This document shows, one piece after another, positions 15,928-18,918 of a DNA stretch of 18,918 nucleotides. The notes below the pieces were generated by a model that had not been told where the DNA came from, did not search any database, and saw only the letters and a list, made by a program, of their open reading frames with translations. The position numbers and the translations under genes are program-made. The DNA comes from an uncultured Elusimicrobia bacterium (GTDB taxonomy: Bacteria > RUG730): assembly GCA_900321865.1 (NCBI GenBank), contig ONXP01000078.1, positions 1-18,918 of the forward strand, read 5' to 3'. Each line of letters begins with the position of its first letter. Within the stretch, counting starts at the first letter, position 1.

Positions 15928-16165
15928 AGATAATGATAATTTTTTATTTTTTGTTTTAGGTGGATTGATAGGTGGTATAATAGCACTTTTGTATGCACCA
16001 GAGAGGGGATGTAGAACTAGGCGAAAAGTAAAAAATTTTCTTAATGATTTTAAGGATTGCAGTGCAGAGAGAATGGGGAAATTTAGATCTAGAATTAATG
16101 ATCTTTGCGAAAATGGCAGGGATATGGTTTTAGAAGACGAGGAGAATGGGGAAGGAACAGAATAG
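15917..16165 (+). CDS. YtxH-like membrane protein
   Basis: This 82-residue protein starts with GTG at 15917, inside the end of the preceding gene (11-nt overlap), with an AAGGAAAAG SD region just upstream (15904-15912). It has the YtxH/DUF883-like pattern of a glycine-rich membrane segment, VLGGLIGGIIALLYAPERG, followed by a basic stretch RTRRKVK and an amphipathic helix. The tail is acidic (EDEENGEGTE). Two cysteines occur in the soluble part. The protein is probably a membrane-anchored helix of unproven function that works with the DUF948-like partner. tRNA-Phe begins 14 nt after its stop, so mRNA and tRNAs may be processed from one transcript. Confidence 0.8.
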   Translation: MSNRDNDNFLFFVLGGLIGGIIALLYAPERGCRTRRKVKNFLNDFKDCSAERMGKFRSRINDLCENGRDMVLEDEENGEGTE

Positions 16166-16179
16166 ATTTTGATTTTTAT

Positions 16180-16252
16180 GCCGAGATAGCTCAGTCGGTA
16201 GAGCGAAGGACTGAAAATCCTTGCGTCCCCAGTTCGATTCTGGGTCTCGGCA
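16180..16252 (+). tRNA. tRNA-Phe (anticodon GAA)
   Basis: The cloverleaf is complete. The acceptor GCCGAGA pairs with TCTCGGC, the anticodon stem AAGGA/TCCTT encloses the loop CTGAAAA with anticodon GAA, and the T arm CCCAG/CTGGG encloses TTCGATT. The discriminator is A at 16252. CCA is not encoded, so a CCA-adding enzyme is needed. It lies 14 nt behind the YtxH-like gene. Confidence 0.97.
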
Positions 16253-16258
16253 TATTTT

Positions 16259-16344
16259 GCCGGAGTGGTGGAATTGGTAGACACAAGGGACTTAAAATCC
16301 CTCGGATAGCAATATCTGTGCCGGTTCAAGTCTGGCCTCCGGCA
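16259..16344 (+). tRNA. tRNA-Leu (anticodon UAA)
   Basis: This class II tRNA of 86 nt has acceptor GCCGGAG/CTCCGGC, anticodon stem AGGGA/TCCCT with loop CTTAAAA (anticodon TAA), a long variable arm (about 16301-16318) and T arm GCCGG/CTGGC around TTCAAGT. The discriminator is A. CCA is not encoded. Only 6 nt separate it from tRNA-Phe. It reads UUA, the dominant Leu codon in these genes. Confidence 0.97.
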
Positions 16345-16359
16345 TAATACTCTTTTTAC

Positions 16360-16436
<77 letters not shown>

Positions 16437-16439
16437 TTG

Positions 16440-16470
16440 TAGCGAAAGATTTCTTGTAAGTTTTTCGCTA
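16440..16470 (+). terminator. Hairpin behind the tRNA cluster, probable terminator
   Basis: TAGCGAAA (16440-16447) pairs perfectly with TTTCGCTA (16463-16470). The stem continues inwards with G-U, A-U, U-G, U-A and U-A pairs to 13 bp around a 5-nt loop (CTTGT). It begins 4 nt after the CCA of tRNA-fMet and is followed by a T-rich but interrupted tract. It most likely ends the tRNA transcript. The 359-nt stretch 16166-16524 otherwise holds only the three tRNAs and, from 16471, an AT-rich leader for the permease. Confidence 0.65.
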
Positions 16471-16524
16471 TTTCTATGTTAATTTAGCGTATTATTTTAA
16501 AAAGAAATTTTATGAGCTTTAATT

Positions 16525-17499
16525 ATGTTTCTAAAATTTGCAAATTGGTTTGTTTATCAAATATTAGGGCTTAGTGCCGATACGAGTTTCGGTTCTGCCC
16601 TGCACTTTTTCATCTATGACACAATAAAGATTTTATTCTTGTTATTTACAATAATTTCAGTTATTGCATTTTTAAGAAGTTATATTGATAATACAAAACT
16701 AAAAAATTATATCGAAAAACAGCCGAAATTTTTGGCTCACATTTTAGCTTCAATTTTTGGTGCAATAACTCCGTTTTGTTCGTGCTCATCAATTCCTGTA
16801 TTCATTGGTTTTATTGAAGCCGGAGTTCCGTTTGGGGTTGCTATGAGTTTTATTATAACTTCTCCTATGATAAATGAAATCGCGATACTTGTTTTGGCAA
16901 GTGTAATAGGGATTAAAATAACAGTCTTATATATCGTTACAGGTATTTTTGTTGGAACTATCGGCGGCTACTTACTCGAGAAATTAGGATATGAAAAATA
17001 TTTACAAGATTATTTGAAAACAAATTCTAAAAAAACAAATAGCGGTTGTTGTTGCTGTGGCGGTAGTGAAGATGAAAAACCTAAATTCAAAACAAGAATA
17101 AAAGATTCTGTAATCTATGCCAAAGATTTAATGGCTAAAATTTGGCTATTTGTTCTTTTAGGTGTCGGTGTTGGTGCGTTTTTGCACGGATATGTTCCGC
17201 AAGAATTTTTTATGAAATATATGGGAACAAATAATTTCTTTGCAGTACCAATGGCAGTAATTGCAGGAATTCCATTGTATTCTGATGCCACGACTATCAT
17301 TCCTATTGCACAAGTTTTAATAGATAAAGGTGCTGCAATTGGAACGGTTTTGGTATTTATGATGGCGGTTGTGGGTTTGAGTTTGCCTGAAATGATTATT
17401 ATTTCAAGAGTGATGAAAAAAGAACTTATAATCAGATTTGTAATATTTATGTTTATAATATTTACTCTTGTTGGGTATTTCTATAATTTAGTAATTTAG
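16525..17499 (+). CDS. ArsP/UPF0718-type permease with CCCC loop
   Basis: This 324-residue integral membrane protein has about eight membrane segments in two halves. The first half contains the family signature PFCSCSSIPVFIGF (Cys85, Cys87) followed by GVPFGVAMSFIITSPMINE. The second half has the parallel GIPLYSDATTIIPIAQ block. The two are joined by a soluble loop with four consecutive cysteines (175-178) in SGCCCCGGSED. Family members include ArsP, an exporter of trivalent organoarsenicals, and YraQ-like permeases of unknown substrate. A thioredoxin follows 13 nt downstream, consistent with thiol or metalloid chemistry. No good SD precedes the ATG, and an in-frame TGA at 16513 limits extension. 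G+C is visibly higher than in neighbours, with CCG, GGC and CTC codons, suggesting transfer. The substrate is not proven. Confidence 0.85.
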   Translation: MFLKFANWFVYQILGLSADTSFGSALHFFIYDTIKILFLLFTIISVIAFLRSYIDNTKLKNYIEKQPKFLAHILASIFGAITPFCSCSSIPVFIGFIEAGVPFGVAMSFIITSPMINEIAILVLASVIGIKITVLYIVTGIFVGTIGGYLLEKLGYEKYLQDYLKTNSKKTNSGCCCCGGSEDEKPKFKTRIKDSVIYAKDLMAKIWLFVLLGVGVGAFLHGYVPQEFFMKYMGTNNFFAVPMAVIAGIPLYSDATTIIPIAQVLIDKGAAIGTVLVFMMAVVGLSLPEMIIISRVMKKELIIRFVIFMFIIFTLVGYFYNLVI

Positions 17500-17512
17500 A
17501 AGGGATAATAAA

Positions 17513-17740
17513 ATGAAAAAAATTCAAATATTAGGTACAGGTTGTCCTAAATGCAAAAAGTTATATGAAAATGTAGCTGAAGCAATTAAAGATAATAACG
17601 ATTACGAAGTAGAAAAAATAACAGATATTATGAAAATTATGAAATTTGACGTAATTGTAACCCCTGCTATTGCAATAGACGGAGAGGTAAAATCATCAGG
17701 TGAAATACTTTCGGTAGATAAAATTAAGGAGTTATTATAA
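17513..17740 (+). CDS. Small thioredoxin-like redox protein (CPKC)
   Basis: This 75-residue cytoplasmic protein of the thioredoxin_3 / 'redox-active disulfide protein' family starts with a beta strand leading into TGCPKC (Cys11, Cys14). It has a cis-proline at Pro51 (VTPAIAI) and the DGEVKSSGEILSVDKIKELL ending typical of these mini-thioredoxins. Such genes often sit beside UPF0718 permeases, and here the permease ends 13 nt upstream. An AAGGG SD at 17500-17504 gives 8-nt spacing. It probably reduces or delivers thiols, or a bound metalloid, for the permease; that is inferred from pairing. Its TAA stop overlaps the first base of the next start. Confidence 0.92.
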   Translation: MKKIQILGTGCPKCKKLYENVAEAIKDNNDYEVEKITDIMKIMKFDVIVTPAIAIDGEVKSSGEILSVDKIKELL

Positions 17741-17742
17741 TT
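17726..17742 (+). promoter_or_regulatory. SD and non-canonical ATT start of the secreted thioredoxin-like gene
   Basis: AAGGAG (17726-17731), 8 nt spacing, then ATT at 17740-17742 overlapping the TAA stop of the upstream gene. In frame with ATT, a complete signal peptide precedes the CMTC domain. The arrangement is that of a normal coupled TAATG junction with the G of ATG replaced by T. Confidence 0.7.
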
Positions 17743-18135
17743 AAGAAAATATTTTTAACTGTTGCACTTATGCTTTTATTTGTGAATAACGCAATGGCGC
17801 TTGATGTTTATTATTTTTATAAAAAGCCAAGATGTATGACTTGTCAAAAAATAGAAAAATATACAAAAGAAGCCGTAACATCAATGAATGATAAGGATGT
17901 TAAATTTATAGGTATTGATTTGGATAATTCTGCAAATCAAAGCTATATAAAAAAATACAATTTATATACAAAGTCTGTAATAATAACGGACACTAAAAAC
18001 GAAAAAGAACAATGGAAGAATTTAGATAAAATTTGGACAAAAACCAACAATGAAAAAGATTTTAAGAATTACATAGTTTCAGAATTAAACAAAATGAAAA
18101 TCTATAAAATTTCAGTTAGTTTTTTTATAACTTAA
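17740..18135 (+). CDS. Secreted thioredoxin-like protein (ArsF-like), ATT start
   Basis: Starting at ATT 17740 gives 131 residues. They include a full signal peptide (KKIFLTVALMLLF core, AMA cleavage site after residue 20) and a mature domain beginning LDVYYFYKKPRCMTC. The redox motif CxxC is Cys32-Cys35. AAGGAG at 17726-17731 is 8 nt before ATT, and ATT overlaps the preceding TAA by one base. The first ATG (17770) would destroy the signal peptide and lacks an SD. The sequence resembles the small proteins beside permease/thioredoxin pairs in arsenical operons of gut anaerobes, named there as the ArsF-like nitroreductase subunit family; this is from memory and not checked. It is likely exported to the periplasm. 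The last dozen residues (YKISVSFFIT) look atypical. Confidence 0.8.
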   Translation: MKKIFLTVALMLLFVNNAMALDVYYFYKKPRCMTCQKIEKYTKEAVTSMNDKDVKFIGIDLDNSANQSYIKKYNLYTKSVIITDTKNEKEQWKNLDKIWTKTNNEKDFKNYIVSELNKMKIYKISVSFFIT

Positions 18136-18157
18136 TTTAAAGTTTTAGGAGAATAAA

Positions 18158-18778
18158 TTGAAAATTTTAATTATTAATGGAAGTCCTAGAATAAATGGCA
18201 ATACTAGTATAGCTATTAATGAGCTAGTTAAAACTTTTAAAGGAGAAAATGTAGATACTGAAGAAATAAGAGTGGGAAACGAAAATATAAGAGGTTGCAT
18301 TGCATGTGGAAAATGTCTTGAAACTAAAAAATGTATTTTTGATGATTTAGTAAATGAAACAGCTAAAAAGCTGGAACAAGCTGATGGAATTATTGTAGCA
18401 AGTCCTGTTTATTATGCGAGTGCTAATGCTAGCCTATTGGCTTTTATGCAGAGATTATTTTTTTCAACATCCTATATTGATAAAACTATGAAGGTGGGGG
18501 CTGGAGTTGCTATTTGCAGAAGGGGCGGTGCTTCTGCTACTTTTGACGAATTAAATAAATTTTTTTCAATATCCGGCATGCCAATTGCATCAAGCCAGTA
18601 TTGGAACAGTGTCCACGGCGGAGAAACAGGCGAAGCAAAAGAAGATTTAGAAGGCTTGCAAACTATGAGGACATTAGCTAGAAATATGACATTTATGATA
18701 AAATCTTTTATTTTAGGGAAAAAAGAATTCGGCTTGCCCAAAAAAGAAGAAAAGATCTATACTAGTTTTATAAAATAA
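18158..18778 (+). CDS. Flavodoxin-fold NAD(P)H-dependent FMN reductase / iron-sulfur flavoprotein
   Basis: This 206-residue protein starts with the flavodoxin-fold FMN loop INGSPRINGNTS. It carries a compact cysteine motif CX2CX2CX5C at Cys47, Cys50, Cys53 and Cys59, as in archaeal and clostridial iron-sulfur flavoproteins, so a 4Fe-4S cluster is plausible. SPVYYASANASLLAFMQRLF and the C-terminal LEGLQTMRTLARNM block are typical of the anaerobe branch of the family. The start is TTG at 18158 with AGGAG at 18147-18151 and 6-nt spacing. It follows the secreted thioredoxin-like gene by 22 nt. Codon use looks like the chromosomal neighbours rather than the permease. It may supply electrons for the thiol genes upstream, but could equally be an independent oxidative-stress flavoprotein. 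Confidence 0.88.
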   Translation: MKILIINGSPRINGNTSIAINELVKTFKGENVDTEEIRVGNENIRGCIACGKCLETKKCIFDDLVNETAKKLEQADGIIVASPVYYASANASLLAFMQRLFFSTSYIDKTMKVGAGVAICRRGGASATFDELNKFFSISGMPIASSQYWNSVHGGETGEAKEDLEGLQTMRTLARNMTFMIKSFILGKKEFGLPKKEEKIYTSFIK

Positions 18779-18791
18779 AAGACATTTTCAT

Positions 18792-18810
18792 AAAAGTATT
18801 ACTTTTTTTT
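18792..18810 (+). terminator. Weak terminator-like hairpin after the flavoprotein gene
   Basis: AAAAGT (18792-18797) and ACTTTT (18801-18806) can pair around a 3-nt loop and run into four more T's. Only one G-C pair is present, so support is thin. The rest of 18779-18918 is AT-rich, includes the palindrome GAAAATTTTC (18811-18820), and shows no gene. Confidence 0.3.
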
Positions 18811-18918
18811 GAAAATTTTCAAAAAATTTCAAAAGTTTCCACGAAAATAAAAAAATAAAGTTTTAAGTTTTAAATTTTAAATTTAGACAAACACCAAATT
18901 TCAAGCTCTCTCCAAGAA

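Noticed and set aside
16437-18918. An attachment-site duplicate of the tRNA-fMet 3' end marking an integrated element
   Set aside because: I searched by eye for a second copy of the T-arm/acceptor end downstream and found none. No integrase gene is present.
18779-18918. Start of another gene in the last 140 nt
   Set aside because: Frames on both strands are short and of low complexity, and no SD with a start codon is convincing. A gene on the other side may have its promoter here, but that cannot be judged.

Overview
The window comes from a very AT-rich bacterial chromosome, roughly a quarter G+C by eye over most genes. An Omp85/BamA outer-membrane assembly protein with a signal peptide indicates a two-membrane (diderm) cell. 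HydG, the maturase of [FeFe]-hydrogenase, and a biotin synthase with an altered cysteine set point to an anaerobe. Complete or partial genes for biotin, pantothenate precursors, purines, alanyl-tRNA and a GH57 glucan enzyme would fit a host-associated, vitamin-making anaerobe of the Elusimicrobiota/Endomicrobia kind. That placement is an impression from gene content; no 16S or ribosomal marker is present to test it. TTG starts are common and most genes have a recognisable Shine-Dalgarno (SD) sequence.

Region 1 (1-12078, all + strand) is a tightly packed run: the 3' end of bioD, then bioA, bamA, panD, bioB, a GH57 glycosidase, a small membrane protein of unknown function, purH and alaS. Gaps are 12-70 nt, and bioD/bioA overlap by 4 nt. 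Biotin genes (bioD, bioA, bioB) are interleaved with bamA and panD.

Region 2 (12121-15566, all - strand) is a convergent run read from 15566 leftwards: panB, hydG (4 nt after panB), a small probable lipoprotein gene whose signal peptide lies out of frame upstream, and a membrane-anchored NERD-domain protein with a topoisomerase-type zinc finger. panB has a good sigma70-type promoter. Together panD (region 1) and panB supply two arms of pantothenate synthesis.

Region 3 (15661-16470, + strand) starts from a near-perfect promoter divergent from panB. It holds a DUF948-like membrane protein, an overlapping YtxH-like protein, and tRNA-Phe(GAA), tRNA-Leu(UAA) and initiator tRNA-Met(CAU), closed by a 13-bp hairpin.

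Region 4 (16525-18778, + strand) follows directly behind the initiator tRNA. It holds an ArsP/UPF0718-type permease with a CCCC loop, a small CPKC thioredoxin, a secreted CMTC thioredoxin-like protein of the ArsF-like type that appears to start with ATT, and an iron-sulfur flavoprotein/FMN reductase. The permease is clearly richer in G+C (about 37-40% in sampled stretches) and uses CCG, GGC and CTC codons that are rare elsewhere here. This suggests a horizontally acquired metalloid/thiol redox cassette beside a tRNA. The last 140 nt hold no gene that I can support.

The points most worth checking are the BioB cysteine rearrangement, the ATT start, the out-of-frame lipoprotein signal, the panB-hydG pairing, and the permease-thioredoxin cassette behind tRNA-fMet.
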